This document shows positions 53,391 through 63,412 of a stretch of 64,000 bases of DNA, in pieces. The DNA lies in assembly GCF_000612805.1 (NCBI RefSeq), contig NZ_HG964410.1:124001-188000 (forward strand). Direction: 5' to 3'. The stretch comes from Bacillus ndiopicus (GTDB lineage: Bacteria; Bacillota; Bacilli; Bacillales_A; Planococcaceae). The notes under the pieces were generated by a model. That model was not told the DNA's origin. It saw nothing but the letters and a program-made list of their open reading frames with translations, and searched no databases. Each line of letters begins with the position of its first letter. Position 1 is the stretch's first letter. Both the position numbers and the translations under genes were made by a program.

Positions 53391-53405
53391 AATTTTCTGT
53401 ACAAT
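53391..53405 (+). promoter_or_regulatory. CodY-like box upstream of the peptide transporter operon
   Basis: AATTTTCTGTACAAT matches AATTTTCWGAAAATT at 12 of 15 positions. Peptide transporters are frequent CodY targets. The palindrome ACAGAATTTTCTGT overlaps it. Confidence 0.4.
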
Positions 53406-53542
53406 GAAGGTGAAATCGAATATATTAGAAATTAATTAACTATTCTAAAAATGAGTAATATTTATGATGTTTTCAAAATAGGTGAAATCAATCCTAATTT
53501 GTACATTTTTAGCTTTATTTCCGAAAAAGAGGGGGCAGCTAG

Positions 53543-54586
53543 ATGAGCCGAAAAAAAATTCTTGAAGTGAAAGATTTAGAAACGAGTTTCTTTACAGACG
53601 ATGGGAGAATTGCCGCCGTTGACCATATTAGCTTTTCTGTAGAGGAAGGTGAAATTCTAGCTATAGTAGGTGAGTCGGGCTGTGGAAAAAGTGTTACGTC
53701 ACTATCTATTATGGGGTTAGTGCCAAGCCCACCAGGGAAAATTACAGCAGGAGAAATTTTGTTAGATGGTCAAAACTTAGCTACGCTTTCTGAAAAAGAG
53801 ATGCGACAAATTAGGGGAAAAGATGTTGCGATGATATTTCAAGAGCCAATGACGTCCCTTAATCCATTATTCACGATTGGTAATCAGATGATGGAAGCGA
53901 TACAAATTCACAATAAAACGTGGACGAAGAAGCAGGCGAAAGAGCGCGCGATTGAAATGATGAAGCTAGTTGGTTTGCCGCGTGCGGAGGAGTTGTTCAA
54001 GGAATATCCTCATCAATTATCCGGGGGAATGAGACAAAGAGTCATGATTGCGATGGCGCTAGTTTGTGACCCAAAGGTATTGATTGCTGACGAGCCTACG
54101 ACAGCTTTGGACGTAACAATTCAAGCACAAATTCTAAAGCTAATGAAAGATTTAAATATAAGATTACAAACTGCCGTTTTACTAATTACACATGATTTAG
54201 GTGTTGTAGCTGAAACATGTGAGCGCGTTATTGTTATGTATGCTGGGCAAATTGTAGAGCAGGCCCCTGTCCAAGAAATTTTTAAAAACCCGCAGCATCC
54301 TTATACGAAGGGGCTAATTCAGTCAGTGCCTGATATGCGTTATAAAAAGGATGCACTATATTCCATTCCAGGTAATGTACCAAAGCCAGGTTCTATACAA
54401 AAAGGGTGTCGTTTTGCACCGCGTTGCGAGTATGCCTTCCCGCGTTGTAGTGAAGAAAATCCAGAGCTTTATAGTAAAACGAAAGCGCATACAGCACGTT
54501 GCTTTTTATTAGATTCGGAAAATGAAGTAGTGCTTCACGCGGAGATGGGGGGACAGGTCAATGGCGAACGTATTGCTGAAAGTTGA
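53543..54586 (+). CDS. Oligopeptide/dipeptide ABC transporter ATP-binding protein (OppD/DppD)
   Basis: A 347-residue ATPase: Walker [49 protein letters not shown], and the family C-terminal cysteine cluster (GCRFAPRCEYAFPRC) which may hold an iron-sulfur cluster. It powers peptide import with the downstream OppF-like ATPase, and its 3' end overlaps that gene by 26 bases. Substrate could be di- or oligopeptide, or nickel in related systems. Start has GAGGGGG 8 bases upstream. Confidence 0.88.
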   Translation: MSRKKILEVKDLETSFFTDDGRIAAVDHISFSVEEGEILAIVGESGCGKSVTSLSIMGLVPSPPGKITAGEILLDGQNLATLSEKEMRQIRGKDVAMIFQEPMTSLNPLFTIGNQMMEAIQIHNKTWTKKQAKERAIEMMKLVGLPRAEELFKEYPHQLSGGMRQRVMIAMALVCDPKVLIADEPTTALDVTIQAQILKLMKDLNIRLQTAVLLITHDLGVVAETCERVIVMYAGQIVEQAPVQEIFKNPQHPYTKGLIQSVPDMRYKKDALYSIPGNVPKPGSIQKGCRFAPRCEYAFPRCSEENPELYSKTKAHTARCFLLDSENEVVLHAEMGGQVNGERIAES

Positions 54587-55535
54587 GAATTTGACAAAAT
54601 ACTTTCCAATTCGAGCAGGTATGCTAGCTCGAAAAGTTGGGGATGTAAAGGCAGTTAATGATATTTCCTTTGAAGTCTATGAAGGTGAAACATTAGGAAT
54701 CGTAGGAGAATCGGGCTGTGGAAAGTCAACAACGGGACGCGTTATTATGCGCTTGCATGAGCCAACTAGTGGCAAAGTAACTTTTGATGGAGTGGAATTA
54801 ACAGCGCTATCGAGTGAAGAGATGAGAAAGGTTAGACGAGATATTCAAATGGTGTTTCAAGATCCATATGCATCGCTGAATCCACGTCATACAGTAGAGA
54901 AAATTTTAGAAGAGCCATTAATTGTGCATGGCATCGGTTCAGCTGAAGAGCGTAGGCGTAAAGTGATTGAATACTTGGAGGTAGTGGGCTTGAGCGCATA
55001 CCATGCGAAGCGTTACCCACACCAATTTAGCGGTGGGCAGCGCCAGCGTATTGGCATTGCAAGAGCGTTGATGACAAATCCGAAGCTGATTATTGCGGAT
55101 GAACCAGTATCGGCACTTGATGTATCTATTCAGGCACAAGTTTTAAATTTAATGCAAAAGCTGCAAGAAGATTTAAAGCTGACATATATTTTTATAGCAC
55201 ATGATTTAGGCGTTGTTCGCCATATTAGCGATCGTGTCGCTGTCATGTATCTTGGTAGTATGGTAGAGCTAGCAGCAAGTGAGGATTTATATGCAGAGCC
55301 ACTGCACCCTTATTCGCAAGCCTTACTATCTGCAGTACCGATACCAGATCCAAATTATGAGCGTGAACAGGTTATTTTAACGGGAGATATTCCAAGTCCT
55401 TCAAATCCACCAACGGGCTGTGCATTCCATACACGCTGTCCAATGGCAATGGAAGTTTGTAAGCAGCAAGTTCCGCAGTTTAGGCAAGTTAAACCTGGTC
55501 ATTCTGTTGCCTGTCATTTATATAATGATAGATAA
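54561..55535 (+). CDS. Oligopeptide/dipeptide ABC transporter ATP-binding protein (OppF/DppF)
   Basis: A 324-residue ATPase partner: [60 protein letters not shown], and a C-terminal [15 protein letters not shown] cysteine motif. It dimerises with the preceding ATPase. It overlaps that gene by 26 bases in another frame, a common coupling in opp/dpp operons. The lipoprotein gene follows 40 bases later. Confidence 0.88.
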   Translation: MANVLLKVENLTKYFPIRAGMLARKVGDVKAVNDISFEVYEGETLGIVGESGCGKSTTGRVIMRLHEPTSGKVTFDGVELTALSSEEMRKVRRDIQMVFQDPYASLNPRHTVEKILEEPLIVHGIGSAEERRRKVIEYLEVVGLSAYHAKRYPHQFSGGQRQRIGIARALMTNPKLIIADEPVSALDVSIQAQVLNLMQKLQEDLKLTYIFIAHDLGVVRHISDRVAVMYLGSMVELAASEDLYAEPLHPYSQALLSAVPIPDPNYEREQVILTGDIPSPSNPPTGCAFHTRCPMAMEVCKQQVPQFRQVKPGHSVACHLYNDR

Positions 55536-55574
55536 CGATGATATATAGATATAAAACATTTAGGAGGGGTTCAT

Positions 55575-57206
55575 TTGAAAAAGAATTTTTGGCTACTCGG
55601 ATTAATGTTATTAATGCTTTCTGTCTTTTTAGTAGCTTGTGGTACTGATAAAGAAGGTGGAGACAACAGCTCGACGCCAAGTACTGATGGTCAAGACAAT
55701 ACAGATGGCGATAAAACAGAAGATGCAAAACCTCAAATATTAGTATTTGGTCGTGGGGGAGATTCTGTATCGTTAGATCCTGCAATCGTAACTGATGGTG
55801 AATCTTATAAAGTAACACAGAACCTTTTTGAAACGTTATTAAACTTTGGGGAGGAAGATACAACAATTCACCCTGGTTTAGCTACAGAATGGGATATTAG
55901 TGAGGATGGTTTAACATACACTTTCCAATTACAAGAAGGTGTTAAATTCCACGATGGTACAGATTTCAATGCAGAGGCAGTAGTGAAAAATGTTAATCGC
56001 TGGAAAGGTGGTACAGAGGAAGACTTCTACTACTTCAACTCAATGTTTAAAGCTGAAGGTCAAGATATTATCGCAGACGTAAAGGCTGAGGGTGATTACA
56101 CAGTAGTATTCACATTATCTCGTCAGCAAGCGCCGTTCCTAAAAAACCTTGCGATGAGCCCATTTGGTATCGCGTCTCCAACTGCATTTGAAGCTGCAGG
56201 AGATAAATTTGGCGACAATCCAGTAGGAACAGGACCATTTAAGTTTGTAGATTGGAAGCGCAATGATTCTATTACAATTGAAAAATTCGCAGACTACTGG
56301 CAAGAAGGGCTACCAAAGCTTGATAAAGTTATTTTCCGTTCAATTCCAGATAATTCTGCACGCTTAAATGACTTAGTAGCAGGTAATATTGATTTAGCAG
56401 ATGGTATTAATCCTTCTGATGGAAAAGTAATTGAAGCAGATTCAAAATTACAATTAATTGAACGTCCATCGATGAATATTGGTTACTTAGGTTTAACAAG
56501 CACACGTAAACCATTCGATAATAAATTAGTACGTCAAGCAGTAAACTATGCAATCGATAAACAAGCGATTGTCGACGCATTCTTTGAAGGGCGTGCGCAA
56601 GTTGCAAAAAACCCAATGCCTCCTTCAATTAGCGGCTATAACGATGATATCGAAGGCTATCCATATGATCCAGAAAAGGCGAAAGCTTTATTAGCTGAAG
56701 CTGGCTATGATGGCGCGCCAATTGAGCTATGGGCAATGCCAGTACCACGTCCATATATGCCGGATGGTGCAAAAGTAGCGGAAGTTATCCAAAAAAATCT
56801 TGAGGATATCGGCATGCCAGCGAAAATCGTCACATATGAGTGGGCAACGTATTTGGATAAGGCAAAGGACGGAGAAGCGGATGCATTTATGTTAGGCTGG
56901 ACAGGTGATAACGGAGATGCTGACAACTTCATTTACACATTATTAGATGAAGACAATATCGGTAGCAACAACTACTCATATTTCAAAAATGCAGAAACAC
57001 ATAAACTATTAATTCAAGCACAATCTGAAACAGATGAAAATGTTCGTATTGAGCTTTACAAAAAAGCACAAGAAATTATTCATGAAGAAGCACCTTGGGT
57101 TCCATTAGCGCACTCAACGCCATTACTTGCTGCAAAAGCGGAAGTAAAAGGCTTCATACCACACCCAACTGGTTCTGATAAATTGACAAATGTATCAATT
57201 GAATAA
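55575..57206 (+). CDS. Peptide ABC transporter substrate-binding lipoprotein
   Basis: A 543-residue SBP-family-5 lipoprotein with signal peptide and lipobox LVAC (C22), a Ser/Asp/Thr-rich linker, then the family core: GGDSVSLDPAIVTDG, LATEWDISEDGLTYTFQLQEGVKFHDG and NPVGTGPFKFVDWKR. It binds peptides (or nickel-type ligands in other members) and delivers them to the permease. The TTG start follows AGGAGGGG. It is separated from the permeases by a strong hairpin that may reduce downstream expression. Confidence 0.88.
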   Translation: MKKNFWLLGLMLLMLSVFLVACGTDKEGGDNSSTPSTDGQDNTDGDKTEDAKPQILVFGRGGDSVSLDPAIVTDGESYKVTQNLFETLLNFGEEDTTIHPGLATEWDISEDGLTYTFQLQEGVKFHDGTDFNAEAVVKNVNRWKGGTEEDFYYFNSMFKAEGQDIIADVKAEGDYTVVFTLSRQQAPFLKNLAMSPFGIASPTAFEAAGDKFGDNPVGTGPFKFVDWKRNDSITIEKFADYWQEGLPKLDKVIFRSIPDNSARLNDLVAGNIDLADGINPSDGKVIEADSKLQLIERPSMNIGYLGLTSTRKPFDNKLVRQAVNYAIDKQAIVDAFFEGRAQVAKNPMPPSISGYNDDIEGYPYDPEKAKALLAEAGYDGAPIELWAMPVPRPYMPDGAKVAEVIQKNLEDIGMPAKIVTYEWATYLDKAKDGEADAFMLGWTGDNGDADNFIYTLLDEDNIGSNNYSYFKNAETHKLLIQAQSETDENVRIELYKKAQEIIHEEAPWVPLAHSTPLLAAKAEVKGFIPHPTGSDKLTNVSIE

Positions 57207-57322
57207 CTTGCTTTAATTAAATAAATCGTATAAAGAGCTTAATAATTAAGAACAATACTTTTTATTTTAATAGCGAGCAAGGATTTTTCTAACAGGCGTA
57301 CTTTTTTTCTAAAAGTTCGTAT

Positions 57323-57365
57323 GGCTGTTGGGAAAGCAAGGGATTAACTAGCTTTCCCGACAGCT
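57323..57365 (+). terminator. Hairpin between binding-protein and permease genes
   Basis: GGCTGTTGGGAAAGC pairs with GCTTTCCCGACAGCTC around a 13-base loop, then CTATTCTTTTTCG. A partial terminator here would give more binding protein than permease, as in many ABC operons. Confidence 0.6.
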
Positions 57366-57409
57366 CTATTCTTTTTCGTATACAAGATTTTATAGAGAGG
57401 TGAAGAATC

Positions 57410-58414
57410 ATGCTTCACTATATTGGAAAACGTTTATTGCATTTGATTCCAGTTTTACTTGGGATGACATTCATTGTGTTTTTAATTATTCGTGCGATTC
57501 CTGGTGATCCAGCACAAGTAATTTTAGGTCAGCAGGCAACAGCCGAGGCGGTAGCTGCATTGCGTGACAAATTAGGCTTAAATAATCCTTGGTACATACA
57601 ATACTTTGATTATCTAAAAGGAATCTTAACAGGAGATTTAGGTGAATCATTACGTACTAGACAAGGGATTGTTACAGAAGTATGGCCTTATTTAGCAGCA
57701 ACGTTTGAGCTTGCTATTTTTGCAATGATTATTGCTGTTATTGTCGGAATGAATGCGGGGATTGTTTCAGCATGGTTTCAAAATTCATGGTTCGATTATA
57801 TTGCGATGGTTATAGCGCTAATTGGTGTATCTATACCTATTTTCTGGCTAGGTTTAATGGAACAATGGATTTTTAGTGTTAAATTAGGGTGGCTACCGAC
57901 ATCTGGTCGAGAGGAAGTACGGGATCCCGTATCAGCAATTACACATTTATATTTAATTGATACTTTAATGCAGGGCCGCTTTGATCAATTTGTCGTGACG
58001 CTAAAGCATTTAATTTTACCTGGCATTGCACTTGCTACAATTCCGACTGCTATTATTGCACGCATGACAAGAGCTTCGATGTTAGAAGTAATGCGCTCTG
58101 ATTTCGTTCGTACTGCACGTGCAAAAGGGCAAAAAATGTTTGTAGTTATTTATAAGCATGCACTAAAAAATGCGTTAATACCAGTGTTGACGATTGTCGG
58201 TCTACAAACAGGGATGCTGTTAGGTGGAGCAATCTTGACAGAAACGATTTTTAGTTGGCCAGGCATTGGTCGCTATATTTATGAAGCTATTGGCTATCGT
58301 GATTATCCTGTAATCCAGTCAGGTATTTTAATTGTGGCATTTTTATTTATTATGATTAATTTAATCGTTGATATTTTGTATACAGTTATTGATTCGAGGA
58401 TTAAATACAACTAG
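57410..58414 (+). CDS. Peptide ABC transporter permease (OppB/DppB-like)
   Basis: A 334-residue permease with six helices. N-terminal GKRLLHLIPVLLGMTFIVFLIIRAIPGDPA and the EAA-type loop (TARAKGQKMFVVIYKHALKNALIPVLT) are the OppB signature. It pairs with the following OppC-like permease to form the membrane channel. The start follows GAGAGGTGA. An extra segment around residues 166-200 (SGREEVRDP...) is an exposed loop typical of the DppB group. Confidence 0.87.
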   Translation: MLHYIGKRLLHLIPVLLGMTFIVFLIIRAIPGDPAQVILGQQATAEAVAALRDKLGLNNPWYIQYFDYLKGILTGDLGESLRTRQGIVTEVWPYLAATFELAIFAMIIAVIVGMNAGIVSAWFQNSWFDYIAMVIALIGVSIPIFWLGLMEQWIFSVKLGWLPTSGREEVRDPVSAITHLYLIDTLMQGRFDQFVVTLKHLILPGIALATIPTAIIARMTRASMLEVMRSDFVRTARAKGQKMFVVIYKHALKNALIPVLTIVGLQTGMLLGGAILTETIFSWPGIGRYIYEAIGYRDYPVIQSGILIVAFLFIMINLIVDILYTVIDSRIKYN

Positions 58415-58428
58415 GAGGAGGGGAAAAT

Positions 58429-59322
58429 ATGTCTGAAATTGCATCAAAAACTAGTATTAATCTAGCACAGGAAGACCAAGTTGTTGGACCTTGGAAAGAG
58501 GCTTGGCGCAGCTTTCGAAAAAATAAATCAGCACTTGTTGGAACAGCTATTGTCATATTTTTCGTCCTTCTAGCTATCTTGGGTCCATTTATAGCACCGC
58601 AAGGGATTAACGATCAAAATTTATCACAACGATTATTACCACCATCTTCTGAGTTTTGGTTTGGAACAGATGATTTAGGACGAGATATTTTTTCACGTAT
58701 TTTGCATGGCGCGCGTATCTCTTTAACGGTTGGATTTTTTGCTGTAGTAATATCTGCAGCAGCAGGTAGCTTTTTAGGAATTATTGCAGGTTATTATGGA
58801 AAGTGGATTGATACGATTATTTCGCGTATTTTTGATATTATGCTAGCATTCCCTAGCATTTTATTGGCGATTGCTGTTGTATCGATTTTAGGTCCAAGTT
58901 TACGCAATGCTTTAATTGCAATTGCCATTATTAATATACCGAATTTTGGACGCTTAATCCGCTCACGTGTATTGTCTATTAAAGAGGAAGAATATATTCA
59001 CGCTGCTAAAGCAATAGGAATGAAAAACGCACGTATTTTATGGCGCCATATTTTACCGAATTCAATGACACCTGTTATTGTTCAAGGGACGTTAGCCATT
59101 GCTACAGCTATTATTGAAGCGGCTGCATTAGGCTTTTTAGGGTTAGGAGCTGAAGCACCACAGCCTGAATGGGGCAAAATGCTTGCAGATGCACGTATTT
59201 TCTTATTGAATGCACCTTGGGCAATGATTTTCCCAGGCTTAGCAATAATGCTAACAGTTGTTGGTTTTAACTTAATGGGAGATGGCTTGCGAGACGCCCT
59301 TGATCCAAAGATGAAAAGCTAA
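58429..59322 (+). CDS. Peptide ABC transporter permease (OppC/DppC-like)
   Basis: A 297-residue permease. The OppC N-terminal cap (SFRKNKSALVGTAIVIFFVLLAILGPFIAP), FGTDDLGRDIFSRILHGARISL and the EAA loop (HAAKAIGMKNARILWRHILPNSMTPVIV) are all present. It lies 14 bases after the OppB-like gene. The five genes encode one complete importer, with no peptidase attached. Confidence 0.87.
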   Translation: MSEIASKTSINLAQEDQVVGPWKEAWRSFRKNKSALVGTAIVIFFVLLAILGPFIAPQGINDQNLSQRLLPPSSEFWFGTDDLGRDIFSRILHGARISLTVGFFAVVISAAAGSFLGIIAGYYGKWIDTIISRIFDIMLAFPSILLAIAVVSILGPSLRNALIAIAIINIPNFGRLIRSRVLSIKEEEYIHAAKAIGMKNARILWRHILPNSMTPVIVQGTLAIATAIIEAAALGFLGLGAEAPQPEWGKMLADARIFLLNAPWAMIFPGLAIMLTVVGFNLMGDGLRDALDPKMKS

Positions 59323-59353
59323 CGAGATTCTCTTAATATTTTACTTAAAAAGC

Positions 59354-59388
59354 AAAGAGGTGCTTGGAATTTTTCCGAGCACCTCTTT
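59354..59388. terminator. Bidirectional terminator between the peptide transporter and ygaE
   Basis: A stem with the arm AAAGAGGTGCTTGGAA (one G-U pair) and T-runs on both sides between convergent genes. Confidence 0.82.
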
Positions 59389-59392
59389 TTTG

Positions 59393-60484
59393 TTAATAAA
59401 ACTCTGTCTCTAAATCAATATTTGCTTCTTCGCTATGGTGATTTCGATATGACATAATCAACTTATCTAAATGCTCCAAGTTTTCTTCATAATCTAAAAT
59501 ACGAGATAAAATGTAAAGAAGATGGTAGCTAGAAAATTCTTCTTCGCCCTCAGTTTCCTTTGCTATTGTAATTTGTTTAATAAACAAATCCATTACTTCA
59601 GTACGCTGTAAATGCTCCTCTTGCCGCACCCATGTAGAATGGTCTGCACGTAATTTCCCAGTAAATTTTAAGAGCAGCTGTTCATGGTAAGTTAATAATA
59701 AATCAACGCGCTCTTGGATTAACATTAAAATAGTCTCAGGTAAATTGGATAACTCATTTTCATGCTTATGCAGGCGTTGTAGGAGCTCTAAGCTTTTTTT
59801 AGATGTTGTAATCATTTGGCGGTAAATGACAAGCTTTCGCGCCTTTACGTATTTTTGATTTTTTAAATATCTACGTTCTTCTTTATAAAGCTCATATAAT
59901 ACATCGATTTGTGATAGACGAGATTTTAATTTTGTTAAAGCTGTTTTGGTGGATGTATGCTCGCTTGCTTGGCGAACAGCGAGACGAGTCCAACGAATAA
60001 TATCATCCTGCATGGAATTAATATTTGTAAATAGCTTTATTTCATAGCGCGGTGGTAAAAAAATAAAATTAACAATAAATGCTGCAAAAACTCCGATCAT
60101 CACAGTAGTAAATCGGATAAGCGCAAATGTTAAAAAATCATCCCCTTGAAACTCCATAATTGCTACTACAGTAACAAGTGCAAGTGTCAATGATTTTTCT
60201 AGCTTAAATTTCATTGCTATACCGATAACAAGTATTGCTGCGATACCAATAGCAACTAAATGATGTCCGAAAATCAGCCCGAATACTACAGCAACAATAG
60301 CTCCAATTAAGTTGCCTTGTATTTGCTCTAAAATCGTTAAATACGAGCGATAAATAGATGGTTGAATTGCGAAAATCGCAGCAATTCCAGCGAATACTGG
60401 CGATGGCAAATGAAATAATTCGGCTAAAAATAGCGCGAAAACGATAGCAACACCAGTTTTTAAAATTCGAGCACCGAACTTCAT
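59393..60484 (-). CDS. ygaE: FUSC/ArAE family membrane protein (YgaE-like)
   Basis: A 363-residue protein. Six N-terminal helices (about 5-145) resemble the aromatic-acid exporter/FUSC family (PSPVFAGIAAIFAIQPSIYRS); the C-terminal 200 residues form a charged coiled-coil domain. Position between the peptide-transporter genes and gsaB matches ygaE of B. subtilis. The chosen ATG (MKFGARILKT) has GAGG about nine bases upstream; 21 longer codons would read through the gsaB terminator hairpin. Substrate unknown. Confidence 0.78.
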   Translation of the reverse strand: MKFGARILKTGVAIVFALFLAELFHLPSPVFAGIAAIFAIQPSIYRSYLTILEQIQGNLIGAIVAVVFGLIFGHHLVAIGIAAILVIGIAMKFKLEKSLTLALVTVVAIMEFQGDDFLTFALIRFTTVMIGVFAAFIVNFIFLPPRYEIKLFTNINSMQDDIIRWTRLAVRQASEHTSTKTALTKLKSRLSQIDVLYELYKEERRYLKNQKYVKARKLVIYRQMITTSKKSLELLQRLHKHENELSNLPETILMLIQERVDLLLTYHEQLLLKFTGKLRADHSTWVRQEEHLQRTEVMDLFIKQITIAKETEGEEEFSSYHLLYILSRILDYEENLEHLDKLIMSYRNHHSEEANIDLETEFY

Positions 60485-60511
60485 AATAGCGATCCTCTTT
60501 TCCTTTAGTAA

Positions 60512-60540
60512 AACGGTATATGCGCTCGACATATACCGTT
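60512..60540 (-). terminator. Terminator of gsaB
   Basis: An 11-bp perfect stem (AACGGTATATG arm) eight bases after the gsaB stop, with a short T-tail on the minus strand. Leaky read-through into ygaE is possible. Confidence 0.6.
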
Positions 60541-60547
60541 CACTCAT

Positions 60548-61834
60548 TTATAGTTGTGAAAATGCATAATCCACTGCAGCAATAGTTTCAATAATATCTT
60601 CTTCTGTATGCTCAGTTGTTAAGAACCACGCTTCATATTTTGAAGGGGCTAAATTGATGCCTTGCGATAACATTAATTTGAAGAAGCGGCCGAAAATTTC
60701 ACCATCAGATTTTTCTGCTTGATCATAATTTTCTACTTTTTCATCTGTAAAGTAAATAGTTAATGCGCCTTTTAGACGGTTTACGGTAATTGTTACATTA
60801 TACTTCTCAGCAGCTTCTAAAATACCTTTTTCTAAAATTGCGCCAAGACGATCCATTTCATCATAAATACCAGGTTGTTTCAGTACTTCAAGACAAGCGA
60901 TACCAGCTTGCATAGAAGCAGGGTTACCAGCCATTGTACCAGCCTGGTATGCTGGACCTAATGGTGCAACTGTATCCATAACTTCTTTTCTGCCACCGTA
61001 AGCGCCGATTGGTAGACCACCGCCAATTACTTTCCCTAGTGCAACTAAATCTGGCGTTAAGCCAAGCATCGTATGCGCTGCACCATAATGGAAGCGGAAT
61101 GCTGTGATAATTTCATCATGAATTGTTAGAGCACCATATTCTTTTGCTATTTCATGAACTAACTCTAAAAAGCCTGGTTTTGGCTCTACGATACCGAAGT
61201 TACCAACGATTGGCTCAATTAAAATACCTGCTACTAAGTTACCCCAGCGTTTCATTGCGTGTTTAAATGCCTCTGGATCATTGAACGGCACGGTGATGAC
61301 TTCTGTAGCAACGCTCTCAGGAACACCAGCAGAGTCAGGTGAGCCTAATGTTGCTGGACCAGAACCAGCGGCAACTAAAACTTGGTCAAAATGTCCATGG
61401 TAACAGCCAGCAAATTTTATCATTTTTGTTCGACCAGTGTAGGCACGAGCAATACGAACTGTCGTCATAACTGCCTCTGTTCCAGAGTTGTTAAAGCGTA
61501 CTTTATCTAATGTTGGAATTGCTTCTTTAAGCATTTTAGCAAACTTTACTTCATGCTCTGTCGCTGTACCGAAAAGTACACCCGTTTCAGCGGCATGTGC
61601 GATTGCCTTTGCGATATGTGGATGTCCATGTCCTGTAACGATAGGGCCATATGCTGCTAAATAATCGATGTAGCGGTTGTCGTCTATATCATAAAAATAT
61701 GCCCCTTTACCATAGGCCATTGCAACAGGTGCTCCTCCACCAACAGCTTTATAAGAGCGCGATGGACTGTTAACACCACCAACGATATGTTTTAGTGCTT
61801 CTTCATGTAAGGCTTCTGATTTTGCGTATCTCAT
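60548..61834 (-). CDS. gsaB: Glutamate-1-semialdehyde 2,1-aminomutase
   Basis: A 428-residue PLP aminomutase of the HemL family. [26 protein letters not shown] (here [17 protein letters not shown]) and the PLP lysine in [15 protein letters not shown] near residue 266 are all present. It makes 5-aminolevulinate for haem. This is the GsaB-type second copy next to bcp-perR in Bacillus. The start has TTTGGAGG ahead of the ATG. Terminated before ygaE. Confidence 0.92.
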   Translation of the reverse strand: MRYAKSEALHEEALKHIVGGVNSPSRSYKAVGGGAPVAMAYGKGAYFYDIDDNRYIDYLAAYGPIVTGHGHPHIAKAIAHAAETGVLFGTATEHEVKFAKMLKEAIPTLDKVRFNNSGTEAVMTTVRIARAYTGRTKMIKFAGCYHGHFDQVLVAAGSGPATLGSPDSAGVPESVATEVITVPFNDPEAFKHAMKRWGNLVAGILIEPIVGNFGIVEPKPGFLELVHEIAKEYGALTIHDEIITAFRFHYGAAHTMLGLTPDLVALGKVIGGGLPIGAYGGRKEVMDTVAPLGPAYQAGTMAGNPASMQAGIACLEVLKQPGIYDEMDRLGAILEKGILEAAEKYNVTITVNRLKGALTIYFTDEKVENYDQAEKSDGEIFGRFFKLMLSQGINLAPSKYEAWFLTTEHTEEDIIETIAAVDYAFSQL

Positions 61835-61997
61835 TTTTGTTCCTCCAAATAATTTAATTCTCTTCTATTGTAGACCGAATTTTCATTTCATGCCAAAGAA
61901 TTTGAAAGGATGGGCATAGTTCGGTACGATAGAAAGTGAGTAGGGGTTTCCTTTAGGCTCAACAAATTTTAGTCGAGGTTGAAAAGGAGTGAGAAAA

Positions 61998-62468
61998 ATG
62001 ACGTTGTTACATAAGCAGGCACCAGATTTTACATTAGAAAATGAGCATGGTCAACCTTTGCATCTTAGCGATTTTATTGGGAAAAATGTTGTGTTATATT
62101 TTTATCCTAAAGATATGACTCCAGGCTGTACAACAGAGGCTTGTGATTTCCGAGATGCCTATGCTGATTTTTCAGAGCTAAATGCAGTTATTTTAGGTGT
62201 GAGTGCAGATGATGCAAAAAAGCATACGAAGTTTATCGAGAAATATAATTTACCGTTTTCATTATTAGTTGATACTGACCATTCTGTAGCAGAATCCTAC
62301 GGAGTATGGGTGCTGAAAAAAATGTATGGTCGAGAATTTATGGGCATAGAGCGGTCGACTTTTTTAATTGATGAAAAAGGTATTGTAGTGAAGGAATGGC
62401 GCAAGGTGCGTGTGAAAAACCATATTGAGGATGTTTTAACTTTTTTACGCGAAGGGAGTAATGTGTAA
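61998..62468 (+). CDS. bcp: Thiol peroxidase Bcp (peroxiredoxin)
   Basis: A 156-residue atypical 2-Cys peroxiredoxin: PGCTTEACDF with peroxidatic C44 and resolving C49, and the thioredoxin fold. It reduces hydroperoxides with thioredoxin. The ATG (MTLLHKQ) follows AAAGGAGTGAG; a GTG three codons earlier is the alternative. Location between gsaB and perR matches ygaF of B. subtilis. The stop overlaps the next gene (TAATG). Confidence 0.9.
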   Translation: MTLLHKQAPDFTLENEHGQPLHLSDFIGKNVVLYFYPKDMTPGCTTEACDFRDAYADFSELNAVILGVSADDAKKHTKFIEKYNLPFSLLVDTDHSVAESYGVWVLKKMYGREFMGIERSTFLIDEKGIVVKEWRKVRVKNHIEDVLTFLREGSNV

Positions 62469-63412
62469 TGCGAGTTTATTTTACGTTCGAACCAAGGGAA
62501 GATTTACAAAAACCACTAGTAGCTGAGTTTCCAGAAGTGGATTTTGTATTTGATGCCAAGCTGAATGAGGAACAATTAATGAAGGCAGATATAGTTGTTA
62601 CATATGGAGAAGATTTAACAGTAGCAAATATAGCACTTGCTGATAAATTACAATGGATTTTTGTGGCATCAGCTGGGGTAGAAAAAATGCCTGCGCAAGC
62701 AATTGCAGAACGCGATATTTTCGTTTCAAATGTGCGAGGTATTCATAAAAAACCGATGACTGAATCTATACTAGCGCATATTTTAGCGCTGAAACGTGGG
62801 TTACCTTTTATTTATGAGCAACAGAAAAAAGGCGAGTGGAATAAAAAGACGAGCCTTTCAGAGTTAAATGGCTCTACTGCTCTTATTATAGGTCCGGGAG
62901 CAATAGGTGCAGAAATTGGACGAATTTTACAAGCGTTTGGCGTTCATACAATTGGCTGCAATCGCAGTGGCAAATCAATTGAGTCGATGAATGAAACGTA
63001 TGTAATCGATGATTTAAAAGCGCACCTACCAAAAGCAGATATCGTAATTTCAATGCTACCAAGCACAGCTGAAACAAAATATTTACTAACATATGGGCAT
63101 TTTGAAATGATGAAAGATACTGCAATTTTCATGAACTTTGGACGAGGTAATGTAGTAAAAGAAGAGGAGCTAGTGCGCGCTCTTCAAAATAAGATAATCG
63201 GTCATGCTGTTTTAGATGTGTTTGAAGTGGAACCGTTGCCAAAGGAAAGTCTGCTGTGGAAGCTTGACAATGTAACGATTTCACCACATTTTTCTAGCCA
63301 TTCGTCTCGCTATGTTGAGCGTGCCCTTGAAATTTTTGAGCCGAGCTTAAAAAAATGGTTAGATGGTGAGCGTGATTTAGAAAATAAAGTTGATTTATTA
63401 CGCGGCTATTAA
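62468..63412 (+). CDS. D-2-hydroxyacid dehydrogenase family protein
   Basis: A 314-residue NAD(P)-dependent dehydrogenase: N-terminal catalytic half, Rossmann motif GPGAIGAEIGRIL, a catalytic region with FMNFGRGNVVKEEEL, DVFEVEPLP and SPHFSSHS. The last has histidine for the usual catalytic position. It overlaps bcp by one base, so it is translationally coupled to a peroxiredoxin. Glyoxylate/hydroxypyruvate or related 2-keto acids are possible substrates; none can be assigned. It is not in the B. subtilis version of this locus. Confidence 0.83.
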   Translation: MRVYFTFEPREDLQKPLVAEFPEVDFVFDAKLNEEQLMKADIVVTYGEDLTVANIALADKLQWIFVASAGVEKMPAQAIAERDIFVSNVRGIHKKPMTESILAHILALKRGLPFIYEQQKKGEWNKKTSLSELNGSTALIIGPGAIGAEIGRILQAFGVHTIGCNRSGKSIESMNETYVIDDLKAHLPKADIVISMLPSTAETKYLLTYGHFEMMKDTAIFMNFGRGNVVKEEELVRALQNKIIGHAVLDVFEVEPLPKESLLWKLDNVTISPHFSSHSSRYVERALEIFEPSLKKWLDGERDLENKVDLLRGY

